Position numbers and translations under genes: made by a program. Positions 1-7,558 of a stretch of 33,076 bases of DNA are shown here, piece after piece; the first letter of the stretch is position 1, and each line of letters starts with the position of its first letter. The stretch is taken from assembly GCA_009692605.1 (NCBI GenBank), contig SHYV01000022.1, forward strand, positions 1-33,076. The letters run 5' to 3'. Below the pieces are notes generated by a model, which had not been told where the DNA came from, did not search any database, and saw nothing but the letters and a program-made list of their open reading frames with translations. This DNA is from Myxococcales bacterium. Lineage in GTDB: Bacteria; Myxococcota_A; UBA796; SXON01.

Positions 1-1407
1 CAGCGGAAGCAGCTCCGGGCCGAGGCCCGGCAGCTGGGGCTCCAGCTCCTCGACGTCCTCGACGATCTTCCCTTCGTCCCCACCCTTCACTCCATACGCC
101 CCGTCGCGAACCAGTACTACGGCCACGGGGCGTTCATGGGGGCCGCTCCGGCGCTGCTGGCCGATGAACGGTGGCGTTCCATTCTGGCCTTCCTGATGCC
201 GGACGTGTACGTTCAAGTGGACGAGGCGCTCAAGGAGGGGGCTCCGAACGCGGCGCTCATCCCGATGTTCGAGAACAATCCGGTGATGTGCGCGTTTGGC
301 TGCTGGCACGGTCTTCAGCGCAGGCGGTCTGTTGACGGTTCGGTCCGGCCATCGGGCGATCTGTCGGGGATGGAGTGGGATCTGTTCGTGGAGAGCGTCG
401 CGGTGGAGGAATGGGAGCGCCTTCCGCAGGCCGACCTTGTAGCGAGAGAGGCGCGGGTGGACACCATCGTCGATCGAATGATCATCGCCCACGCATCCAC
501 CGCCGACACCGTGCAGGAGACCGCTGGCGTGTGCCAGTACGCGGACGTGCGCCGCACGCTGAAGACGAGGATGGGTGGAGTCGAGGCGCCGGCCTGGATG
601 GACCTGTTCGTCCGTGCGCTGCGTTTGGCTTCAGCGCCCGACACGCGCAGAGCCATCGATGGCATGTCGATCGAGGCCCGGGCCGAGGCCGCCGGCGGCG
701 GCGCTTTGGACGAGTGCGTTCGGCACACCTTCGCACGCCCGATCCCGATGGTCGAAGCGGTGCGCGAATACGCCGCGCTCGCGGCCTCGTGTGGGGTGGG
801 AGGCGGGGCCGGCCGGTTCAGCGTCGTTCTGGAGATGAAGACGTTGCGGAGCACGCCGGAGTTCTTCTCAGCGGTGGTCCGCGCGCTCAACCGACGCGGG
901 GTTCACGTCGTCGCCGCCTGTTCGTTCTCCGAGGACGAGATCCGCGGGGTGTCCGAGCAGTCCCAGCGGTTGGGTGCCGAGGTGCTGCCTGGCCCGCGCC
1001 AGATCCGCTTCTTCCACTACGCGGGCGACTTGCAGCTCGCGTGCGATCTTGGCGGGGTGTCATTCGGACAGGCCGTATTGTTCAACGGCGCCACGCTCCT
1101 CCGTCACTTGCCCGATGCGGTGCCGCACTACGAGCCGATCTCCGAGGTGATCGACGCGTTGAGCCAGTACCGCGAGCGGTTCGGGCTCGACATCGGGGTG
1201 TACGTGCAGGAGGGCGACTGCGACGCGGAGGCGGCCGGTATGCTGAGCGCCACGGTGGCCGAGCACTCTGCCACCTTCGGACTTGGGTTCGCCTGGGGCG
1301 GGCTGCTGGACGAAGCGCACATCCTCACCGACGGCTCTGACCGCCGCGGGCTCGGCAGTCAGGCGATGCTCGGCCTGATCGGGCGCGCACGGCACTGGGA
1401 GCTGTAG
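1..1407 (+). CDS. Hypothetical protein, 5'-truncated by window edge
   Basis: Frame 1 is open from base 1 (QRKQLRAEARQLGLQLLDVLDDLPFVPTLHSIRPVANQYYGHGAFMGAAP...) to the stop at 1407; codon-like GC3 pattern; no family recognised. Confidence 0.75.
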   Translation, partial: QRKQLRAEARQLGLQLLDVLDDLPFVPTLHSIRPVANQYYGHGAFMGAAPALLADERWRSILAFLMPDVYVQVDEALKEGAPNAALIPMFENNPVMCAFGCWHGLQRRRSVDGSVRPSGDLSGMEWDLFVESVAVEEWERLPQADLVAREARVDTIVDRMIIAHASTADTVQETAGVCQYADVRRTLKTRMGGVEAPAWMDLFVRALRLASAPDTRRAIDGMSIEARAEAAGGGALDECVRHTFARPIPMVEAVREYAALAASCGVGGGAGRFSVVLEMKTLRSTPEFFSAVVRALNRRGVHVVAACSFSEDEIRGVSEQSQRLGAEVLPGPRQIRFFHYAGDLQLACDLGGVSFGQAVLFNGATLLRHLPDAVPHYEPISEVIDALSQYRERFGLDIGVYVQEGDCDAEAAGMLSATVAEHSATFGLGFAWGGLLDEAHILTDGSDRRGLGSQAMLGLIGRARHWEL

Positions 1408-1459
1408 GACCGCTCCGAGCTGCCCTGATGGTCAGGACCGTTTAGCTGCCCTTGGCTGC

Positions 1460-1564
1460 CTACTTGCCCTTGGCTGCTTTCTTCTCCGCCTTCTTCTTCT
1501 GCTTGTCGGCGGTGCTCACTTTCTCTTTGTTGTCCTTTTTCGCTTTTTCTTGACCCTTCGGCAT
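1460..1564 (-). CDS. Very small lysine-rich basic protein (34 aa)
   Basis: MPKGQEKAKKDNKEKVSTADKQKKKAEKKAAKGK; internal ATG of the 1460..1825 minus ORF; marked local drop in GC and Lys bias differ from the surrounding sequence. Confidence 0.5.
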   Translation of the reverse strand: MPKGQEKAKKDNKEKVSTADKQKKKAEKKAAKGK

Positions 1565-1660
1565 CTGATCTCCACGAGGTTGTCCCGAAACGTAGACGCT
1601 CTCCGGCGTGCACGCTACCCGCCGGGGAGGGATTTGGGTACCGTGATTCGAGCCATATTC

Positions 1661-1689
1661 TTGACACGTCAACTCATTCGTGCCAGATT
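1661..1689 (+). promoter_or_regulatory. Possible sigma70-like promoter upstream of the SRPBCC gene
   Basis: TTGACA (1661-1666), 17-bp spacer, CAGATT (weak -10), in a locally lower-GC stretch 24 bp before the ATG at 1713. The -35 overlaps a small inverted repeat TTGAC-AC-GTCAA. Confidence 0.3.
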
Positions 1690-1712
1690 GTACCTCTCGA
1701 ACGGGTCTCCCC

Positions 1713-2375
1713 ATGTCACCTTCGCCTGTCTTGCCCGCCATCCTGCCCCCTGTCCTGCCCACTCTTTTGGCCGCTGTTTGCCTGCCGCTGATCGCGCTGC
1801 TCTCCGCTGCCACATCTCCGGCCATGGCGGCGGACTACGATGAGATGAACGCTGATATTTCTGTGTCGGCGCGCGTCGATGCCACGCGGGAGCAGGTCTT
1901 CAGCTACCTGCTCGACCTGCAGCATTTGGAGGCGATGGTGCCCTGCATCGGCAAGTGGGAGATGAGCCAGCGCACGTTCGGCGAAGGCGCAAGCGCCATG
2001 GTCCGCTACGACATCGGGGCGATGCACCGGAGGCTGCCGGTGAGCCTGTCGCGGGCCGACGCGCCGCACCGCATCGATCTCGAACACCTCGGCAATCTCG
2101 GCTTCATCACCGTGATCACCCTGCGTGAGGAGGCCTTCACGGCGGAGGGAGAGACACCGAAGACGATGGTGACCCTGCTCACCCCGCTGAATCCCCCGCC
2201 CTGGCCGTTCCGCAAGTACTACTACGACGCGGTACAGACGGAATGGAAGACATGCTACGCGACCACCCTCGAGAATCTGGCCCGCGCAGTCGGCGGTCGG
2301 CCGGCGCCGATGGCCAGCCCCGCTCGGTGGGAGGGCGAGGCGGACGTCGGTGGTCTGGTGGATGGCTCGCGCTGA
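1713..2375 (+). CDS. Secreted SRPBCC (polyketide cyclase/START-like) family protein
   Basis: Signal-peptide-like N-terminus (LAAVCLPLIALLSAATSPAMA) followed by SRPBCC-like 'ISVSARVDATREQVFSYLLDLQHLEAMVP...'; start chosen at 1713 rather than 1680. Confidence 0.65.
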   Translation: MSPSPVLPAILPPVLPTLLAAVCLPLIALLSAATSPAMAADYDEMNADISVSARVDATREQVFSYLLDLQHLEAMVPCIGKWEMSQRTFGEGASAMVRYDIGAMHRRLPVSLSRADAPHRIDLEHLGNLGFITVITLREEAFTAEGETPKTMVTLLTPLNPPPWPFRKYYYDAVQTEWKTCYATTLENLARAVGGRPAPMASPARWEGEADVGGLVDGSR

Positions 2376-3142
2376 TCGTCGGGCTCGCCATCGGCGGCCG
2401 GACCGCGTTTGCGGGGCCGTTGGCGGACGCGCGCGATTTGGAGGAGGCAGGTCGTTTTGTTGAGGCGTTGGCCGCGTACCGATCCTGTGCGGACGGGGCG
2501 GGCGCGGGGAGCCGGACCGACGTGCCGGCGGACGTCCCAGCGGACGTTCCAGTCTCAGACCGGCGCTATTGCGCCGCGCGGCGGGGGGTGCTCGAGCCCC
2601 AGGCCGCCGACGGCTTCGTGGGATGGTCGGTGTTGGCAGCGGTTCGACGCGAGTACCGAGTGCTCGGGCCGGAGGAGGCTCGTCGGCGTGTGCAGGCCGA
2701 GCGGGTGGCGCACCCCGAAGGCCCCGCCGTGGCGGCGCTGGAGGGGTGGCTGGCGGAGCAGGGGAAGGGGGGCGCCGATGAGCGTAGGATGGGCTTCCAG
2801 CGCGCGGTGGCCGGTGTGCTGGCGCTGATCGCGATCGGCTACGCTGGGGTCGCGGCGTGGGGGTGGGGCGTGGGGGCTCGGGGGCCCTGCCGCGGGGCTC
2901 GGGAGTGGGGCCTGGGCTCGCTCGCAGTCGGCTGGGTGCTGCTGGCCGGCGTGCCTGCCGTGATGGCGTGGGCGTGGGGGGCGCCGGACTGGCCCTGGTT
3001 CGCGGGTACGGGGTCCTGCGCGATCGTGGGGGTGGCCCTGGCGCCGCACGTCTCCCCATGGCTCGCTGCTTCTGGCACGGCGGCGCTGGTGGGGCTCTGC
3101 ACCTTTGCCGCGGGCTGGTTCGACGCGCTGGGGGTCGGATGA
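2243..3142 (+). CDS. Hypothetical membrane protein with an N-terminal secretion signal and C-terminal multi-helix region
   Basis: Internal signal-like segment WLALIVGLAIGGRTAFA, soluble domain, then several hydrophobic helices; stop overlaps the ATG of the downstream rSAM gene (ATGA at 3139). True start probably lies downstream of 2243, near the end of the SRPBCC gene. Confidence 0.6.
   Translation: MEDMLRDHPRESGPRSRRSAGADGQPRSVGGRGGRRWSGGWLALIVGLAIGGRTAFAGPLADARDLEEAGRFVEALAAYRSCADGAGAGSRTDVPADVPADVPVSDRRYCAARRGVLEPQAADGFVGWSVLAAVRREYRVLGPEEARRRVQAERVAHPEGPAVAALEGWLAEQGKGGADERRMGFQRAVAGVLALIAIGYAGVAAWGWGVGARGPCRGAREWGLGSLAVGWVLLAGVPAVMAWAWGAPDWPWFAGTGSCAIVGVALAPHVSPWLAASGTAALVGLCTFAAGWFDALGVG
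2519..2554 (+). repeat. 12-bp in-frame tandem repeat, about 3 units (DVPA)n
   Basis: gacgtgccggcg / gacgtcccagcg / gacgttccagtc read directly. Confidence 0.8.
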
Positions 3143-4443
3143 GCGTGCGTGAGGTGCGCCTTGGCCACGCCGCGAACTGCTCGGCGCTCGGCAATGTGCT
3201 CAACGTGCTGCTGTGGAGCCAGGTGGTGGCGGGCGCGGTGTGGGCGGCTGCGGAGTCGTGGCAGGCTCGACGTCGGCGTGCTGAGCCGGGGGGGGAGACC
3301 CGGCTGACTGAGCGGCCGTCGGCGCTGGTCCGGACGAGGGGGGAGGAGGGGGAGGGGGACGCCGGCGAGTCTGCCGGGTCTGGGGACGCGCGGGCGGCGG
3401 GCGGACCGGGCGTGGCTCGGCCACGAGAGGCGCACCTGCAGATCACGCAGGCGTGCGGGCTCCCTTGCGTGAGCTGCCACATGCCCACCAGCGGGTCGGG
3501 GGCGCACACGCCGTTGCCTGTGCTCCGCTCGCGGCTGGACGAGCTCGCCGGTGAGGGCGTCCTGAGGGTGGCGTTGGGCGGCGGCGAGCCGCTGCGACAC
3601 CCGGATCTTGCGGCGATCGCGGAGCACGCGAGGTCCTTGGGGCTCGCGGTGGGGGTGACCACCTCGGGGGTGGGGCCGGAGCGGGATCTCTCCGCGTTTG
3701 ACCAGGTCAACGTGTCGTTGGACGCGCTGGGTTTGGGGTTTGTCCGCTCGCGCGGGTATGACGGTGCGGAGGGCGCGCTCGACACCGTGCGCTCGCTCGC
3801 CGCCCGGGGGACCACGGTTGGGATCAACGTGGTGCTCGACCGCGACAACTTCGACAGCGTAGACGCCACGGTAGCGGCGGCGGTCGCCGCAGGGGCGACC
3901 GACATCCAGCTGCTCCGCCTGAAGCCGGTCGGTCGCGCGCTCGCCAACTACACGCAGCGACGGCTGACCCCTGAGCAGGCGTTGTCGGTGTGGCCGCTGG
4001 TCCAGCGCCTGATGGCCCGACACCCCGGCGTGCTTGTACGGCTCGACTGCGCCAGCGTGCCGTTCCTGGCCGCCCACGGGCTGGACGTGGAGCGGATGCG
4101 GGCGTTCGGGTTCCGCGGGTGCTTTGGCGCGTCGGAGCTCGTGTCCGTGGACACCGCGGGAGCCCGGCATCCGTGCAGTTTTGCCCCGGACCAGGCCGCG
4201 CCCGCTCAGCCTGCGCCCGCTCAGCCTGCGCCCGCTCGGCCTGCGCCCGCTCAGGCCGCGAGCTGGCACGACGGCGTGCAGACCGGTCCCTGCGGGACGT
4301 GCAGCTATCAGTCTATCTGTAAGGGTGGGTGCCACGCTGTCGCCGAGGCGCTGACCGGGCAGCGCTTCGTATCGGACCCTGAGTGCCCGCGGGTGCTCGC
4401 GTGGAGTGGGCCATCGTCGCCGGCAGAGGCCGCGCCCGCATGA
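3139..4443 (+). CDS. Radical SAM protein with SPASM-like C-terminus and unusual N-terminal extension
   Basis: CX3CX2C motif 'QACGLPCVSCH'; 'GGGEPLRHPDL' SAM-binding-like motif; C-terminal Cys cluster 'CFGA...HPCSF...CGTCSYQSICKGGCHAVAE'. Start at 3139 (MSVREVRLGHAANCSALG...) overlaps the upstream stop. Confidence 0.88.
   Translation: MSVREVRLGHAANCSALGNVLNVLLWSQVVAGAVWAAAESWQARRRRAEPGGETRLTERPSALVRTRGEEGEGDAGESAGSGDARAAGGPGVARPREAHLQITQACGLPCVSCHMPTSGSGAHTPLPVLRSRLDELAGEGVLRVALGGGEPLRHPDLAAIAEHARSLGLAVGVTTSGVGPERDLSAFDQVNVSLDALGLGFVRSRGYDGAEGALDTVRSLAARGTTVGINVVLDRDNFDSVDATVAAAVAAGATDIQLLRLKPVGRALANYTQRRLTPEQALSVWPLVQRLMARHPGVLVRLDCASVPFLAAHGLDVERMRAFGFRGCFGASELVSVDTAGARHPCSFAPDQAAPAQPAPAQPAPARPAPAQAASWHDGVQTGPCGTCSYQSICKGGCHAVAEALTGQRFVSDPECPRVLAWSGPSSPAEAAPA
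4198..4257 (+). repeat. 15-bp in-frame tandem repeat x4 (APAQP-like) inside the SPASM region
   Basis: gcgcccgctcagcct x2, gcgcccgctcggcct, gcgcccgctcaggcc. Confidence 0.9.
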
Positions 4444-4739
4444 GCCAGCCCGGATCTGCATCCCCCCGGGTGGTGGCGGCATGGCTAGGCTTCGTGCATG
4501 GAGCGCTGGTCGGCTACGCGGCCCACCGTTTGGGTTCGAAGTGGTGGGGAGAGGCGGACCCGCGGGTGATCGTGGCGAGCGCCCACGTCGGATTTTATTG
4601 GCGAGCCGGCACCGCGCTCTGGTGGGGGGTGCTCCTGGCGGCGCTGTGCGCCCGATTTCCAGCGGCTGCCGGCCCGTTGCGGCGGTCGCTGCTGTGGGTG
4701 ATCGCCGGGACGACGGTGCTGGTGGCGCTCAACCCCTGA
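4440..4739 (+). CDS. Small hypothetical membrane protein
   Basis: MSQPGSASPRVVAAWLGFVHGALVGYAAHRLG... with three hydrophobic segments; ATGA overlap with the rSAM stop at 4440-4443. Confidence 0.65.
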   Translation: MSQPGSASPRVVAAWLGFVHGALVGYAAHRLGSKWWGEADPRVIVASAHVGFYWRAGTALWWGVLLAALCARFPAAAGPLRRSLLWVIAGTTVLVALNP

Positions 4740-4744
4740 AGCGG

Positions 4745-4796
4745 GCCCCTGCGTTTGGCCCCTGCGTTTGGCCCCTGCGTTTGGCCCCGGCGTTTG
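4745..4796. repeat. 13-bp intergenic tandem repeat x4
   Basis: gcccctgcgtttg x3 + gccccggcgtttg between convergent genes. Confidence 0.95.
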
Positions 4797-4821
4797 GCCC
4801 CGGCCGGCAGCCCCGGCCCGA

Positions 4822-6309
4822 TCACATCGAGTGCGTCGACGCTCCAACCACCAGCTCGCCCATCATGCCCCCCTCGGCGTGCTCGAGGATGTGGCAGTGG
4901 TACATCCAGTCGCCCGCGTTCCACAGGTCGCTCACTACGGTGACCGTGCTGCGCGGCGGCACGTCCCAGGTGTCTTTCCAGCCTTGAGGCGTAGTCGGCG
5001 CGACGCCGTTGATCTGAACGATTTGGAAGTTGTTTCCGTGAATGTGGAAGGGATGGTGCATCTCCGACGTGTTCTCGACGTCGAAGGTGGTCTCCAGGTT
5101 CGCCTCCACCGTCACCAACGGCACGTCGGGCCACGCCGCGCCGTCGATGGTGACGGTGCCGCCCATCATGTCCTCGGCGAGGATCCAGTGATGGCCGAAG
5201 GTCTCCGTCGGTCCGGTGTAGGGCATCGGGTCCACGGCCGGCTGCGTCCACGGCGTCCCGACCACAGTTCCCTCGCCCAGGACGAAGGTGAGCACGGGAT
5301 TGTCCCCGTCGCCGAGCGGATCGACCTCGATCATGTCGCCGTCTTGCTCGTGCAGTTGGAAGCGCTTGTTCATGAGCCGCACCTCGGATTCCGGGTCGCC
5401 GGTGGCGGTGAAGGCCACGGTGTACCGTTCGCCGGGCGCGATCACTAGGCTGTCTGTCGCGTAGGGCTCGGGTAGCCAGCCCCCGTCCGTCGCCACGACC
5501 TGCAGCTGTTGGCCTTCGACGTAGACGTCCCAGTAGCGCGCGTTCGAGGGGTTCACCAAGCGTAGCAGCACGGTCTCTCCGGCGGTCAGGGCGACGCGCC
5601 GCCCGGCTTTGCCGTTGGCGAGGAGCATGTTGCCGAGCCGGCCCATCAGCTTCATCATGTCGGTGTCCACCGGGGCGACCTGCCAGGAGCCTTCGTCGAG
5701 CAGGATGTCGTCCAGCGCGATGGGAAGGTCGCAGTCGGCGGCGATCTCGTCTGGTGCGTGCACGATCATTCGGCCGTACAACCCGCGCTCGATCAGCTTC
5801 GCGCCCTCAAGGTGGGGGTGGTACCAGTAGAAGCCCGCGTCGGGCACGGTGAACGTGTAGTCGAAGGTCTCGCCGGGCAGGATCGGGTCCATCATCTGCA
5901 TCCCGCCGTCCATGGCGGACTCCAGACGAATGCCATGCCAGTGCACGGTGGTCGGCTCGTTGAGGTTGTTGGTGAAGTGGACCACGACGGTGTCGCCGGC
6001 GTTGGCCTCGATGAGCGGGCCGGGAACGCTGTCGTCATACGCGACGCCTTCGGTCAGCGCGACGCCGGTGCCGGGGTCCCACTCAAAAGCCGCCGCCGCG
6101 AGGTTGACCTCGACGATCCCGGCTGCTGGGTCGAGATCGGTCGCTGGCGTATACCCGCATTCCTCCAGCGGAAGCAGGGCATCGCCGGTGTCGGTGTCCG
6201 TCGAGTAGAGGGCCGCGGAGTCCGGGCCGGCGGAGCAGCCGAGGGGGTGGATCAGCAGGAGGGGCAGCAGCAGGGCAGGGAGCGGGAGCCTCAGCGGGGT
6301 GTGGAACAT
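4822..6309 (-). CDS. Multicopper oxidase, lipoprotein-like
   Basis: Copper motifs HWHG, WYHPH, HPFHIHG, YHCHILEHAEGGMM (axial Met position present); lipobox-like LLLIHPLGC. Confidence 0.93.
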   Translation of the reverse strand: MFHTPLRLPLPALLLPLLLIHPLGCSAGPDSAALYSTDTDTGDALLPLEECGYTPATDLDPAAGIVEVNLAAAAFEWDPGTGVALTEGVAYDDSVPGPLIEANAGDTVVVHFTNNLNEPTTVHWHGIRLESAMDGGMQMMDPILPGETFDYTFTVPDAGFYWYHPHLEGAKLIERGLYGRMIVHAPDEIAADCDLPIALDDILLDEGSWQVAPVDTDMMKLMGRLGNMLLANGKAGRRVALTAGETVLLRLVNPSNARYWDVYVEGQQLQVVATDGGWLPEPYATDSLVIAPGERYTVAFTATGDPESEVRLMNKRFQLHEQDGDMIEVDPLGDGDNPVLTFVLGEGTVVGTPWTQPAVDPMPYTGPTETFGHHWILAEDMMGGTVTIDGAAWPDVPLVTVEANLETTFDVENTSEMHHPFHIHGNNFQIVQINGVAPTTPQGWKDTWDVPPRSTVTVVSDLWNAGDWMYHCHILEHAEGGMMGELVVGASTHSM

Positions 6310-6374
6310 GAAGGATGATTACCGCCGCCGACGGGCGCTCGCCATGGGAATGTGGTGCCGTTACGCGGGCCCCC

Positions 6375-7487
6375 ATGTCCCAGTCCGTCCACCTCGTCTG
6401 CGAGATCGGCGCGTTCCCGGCGCCGTTGGTCCGCCTCATCTGGGCGCTCGCCAGACAGCGGAGGTGCCGTGTGGATCGGACGCTTGTCCTGACCCACTCC
6501 ATTGGGGCAACCTACGTCGTTTCGGAGCTATACCCGGCCTTGTCGGAGCTCTCCGAGGTCCTCGGCGATCTGGCGCCCGGTCCGGTGGACGTCGTCGTCG
6601 CTGACCTGCGCGCCGAGGTCGACGTGGACACATCCGAGGCCTGGAGCGCGGCCCGCTGGGCTCATTACTGCCGCGCCGTTGATGAAGCCGGCACCTCCCC
6701 CGTCATCTTCGCGTTGGTGGGCGGACGTCAGCGCGCCGCGTCCGCGATGGCTGCGACGATGTACTGCCTGCTCGCTCGCGAGGGTGACTTCCTCCTCGAC
6801 GTACGCCTCGACCGTTCAAGCGTCGAACCCCACACCGCGAGGCCGATCTTCTACCACCCCGAGCAAGGGGGAGACGTGGAGGACGAGTACCGATCGGGCG
6901 CCCGTGTCCTGGCCTCGGAGGTGGGTGTCCACCTGATCGAGCTTCCCCATCCGCGAATGGCCGCCCTGTTCGGACGTTCGGAGCGACCGGACTTCCCACG
7001 CGCCGTCCGGATGGCCACCACGCGCGTCGAAGCCGCTGCCCGTCCTCTCCTCGTGATCGACCTCAAGCGGCGGCGCGCGCAGTGGGGTGGCGCAGACCTT
7101 CGCCTCGGGCTGGATCACTTCATCGTCTTTGCCGCGCTCGCCGAGGCACGACGGGCCCCGGCCAACGGCGGGCAGGGCGACGGGTGGGCGGGCACCGACG
7201 AGGTGCTGCTGCGCTCGATCATCCAGCGCGCCGACGCGGAGGGGGGACTAAGGAACGCAGGGCTGAAGGCGCTGGCGGAGGGCGAAGCGTGGTCCAGCGA
7301 GGACAAGGGCGGCTGGCTCTCGGGCACGCGGGCCCGTCTCTCGAAGCACCTTCAGACCTGGTTCGATCGCAACGAGGTCTCCGGTCGCGATCTGCTGACT
7401 ATCGAGAAGCGCTGGGCCCAGAACGCCGACTCGCGGTGGCACGAGCAGCGTCTGGTCGTCCCGCCGGAGCGCATCTTCTTCCTCTGA
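6375..7487 (+). CDS. CARF-type protein resembling the CRISPR-associated NE0113 family (Cas_NE0113/Csx-like), with probable C-terminal winged-helix region
   Basis: N-terminal Rossmann-like 'VHLVCEIGAFPAPLVRLIWALARQ...'; 'VIFALVGGRQRAASAMAATMYCLLAREGDFLLDVRL...ARPIFYHPEQ' resembles the family's GGRKTM-type segment; C-terminal 'WLSGTRARLSKHLQTWF...HEQRLVVPPERIFFL' resembles the family's terminal HTH/'lppe.I' region. Motif recognition only. Confidence 0.68.
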   Translation: MSQSVHLVCEIGAFPAPLVRLIWALARQRRCRVDRTLVLTHSIGATYVVSELYPALSELSEVLGDLAPGPVDVVVADLRAEVDVDTSEAWSAARWAHYCRAVDEAGTSPVIFALVGGRQRAASAMAATMYCLLAREGDFLLDVRLDRSSVEPHTARPIFYHPEQGGDVEDEYRSGARVLASEVGVHLIELPHPRMAALFGRSERPDFPRAVRMATTRVEAAARPLLVIDLKRRRAQWGGADLRLGLDHFIVFAALAEARRAPANGGQGDGWAGTDEVLLRSIIQRADAEGGLRNAGLKALAEGEAWSSEDKGGWLSGTRARLSKHLQTWFDRNEVSGRDLLTIEKRWAQNADSRWHEQRLVVPPERIFFL

Positions 7488-7503
7488 ACGCAACGTTGCG
7501 TTC
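7486..7503. promoter_or_regulatory. Perfect 18-bp palindrome GAACGCAACGTTGCGTTC, candidate operator
   Basis: Read directly; overlaps the last two bases of the CARF-gene stop codon and lies 56 bp before the next ATG. Confidence 0.55.
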
Positions 7504-7558
7504 GCCCGCGAGCGGTGACCAGGGGGGTACATGTGTGGCACCCCCAACGGAGCATCCC

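Noticed and set aside
1716-3947. 743-aa minus-strand ORF (and 2839..4482, 547 aa)
   Set aside because: Arg/Pro/Ser-rich low-complexity translation antisense to well-supported + strand genes; typical GC-rich shadow ORFs.
6375-7487. Interpreting the CARF protein as part of a local CRISPR-Cas locus
   Set aside because: No repeats or other cas genes anywhere in the window; treated as a stand-alone CARF module.
7523-7546. GGGGGT...ACCCCC hairpin upstream of the ARH-PPP start as a riboswitch-like element
   Set aside because: Only a 6-bp stem in a GC-rich background; too weak to claim.
7082-7558. Upstream extension of the ARH-PPP ORF
   Set aside because: Overlaps the CARF gene in another frame; a good ATG with GGAG-type RBS exists at 7559 where the ARH domain begins.
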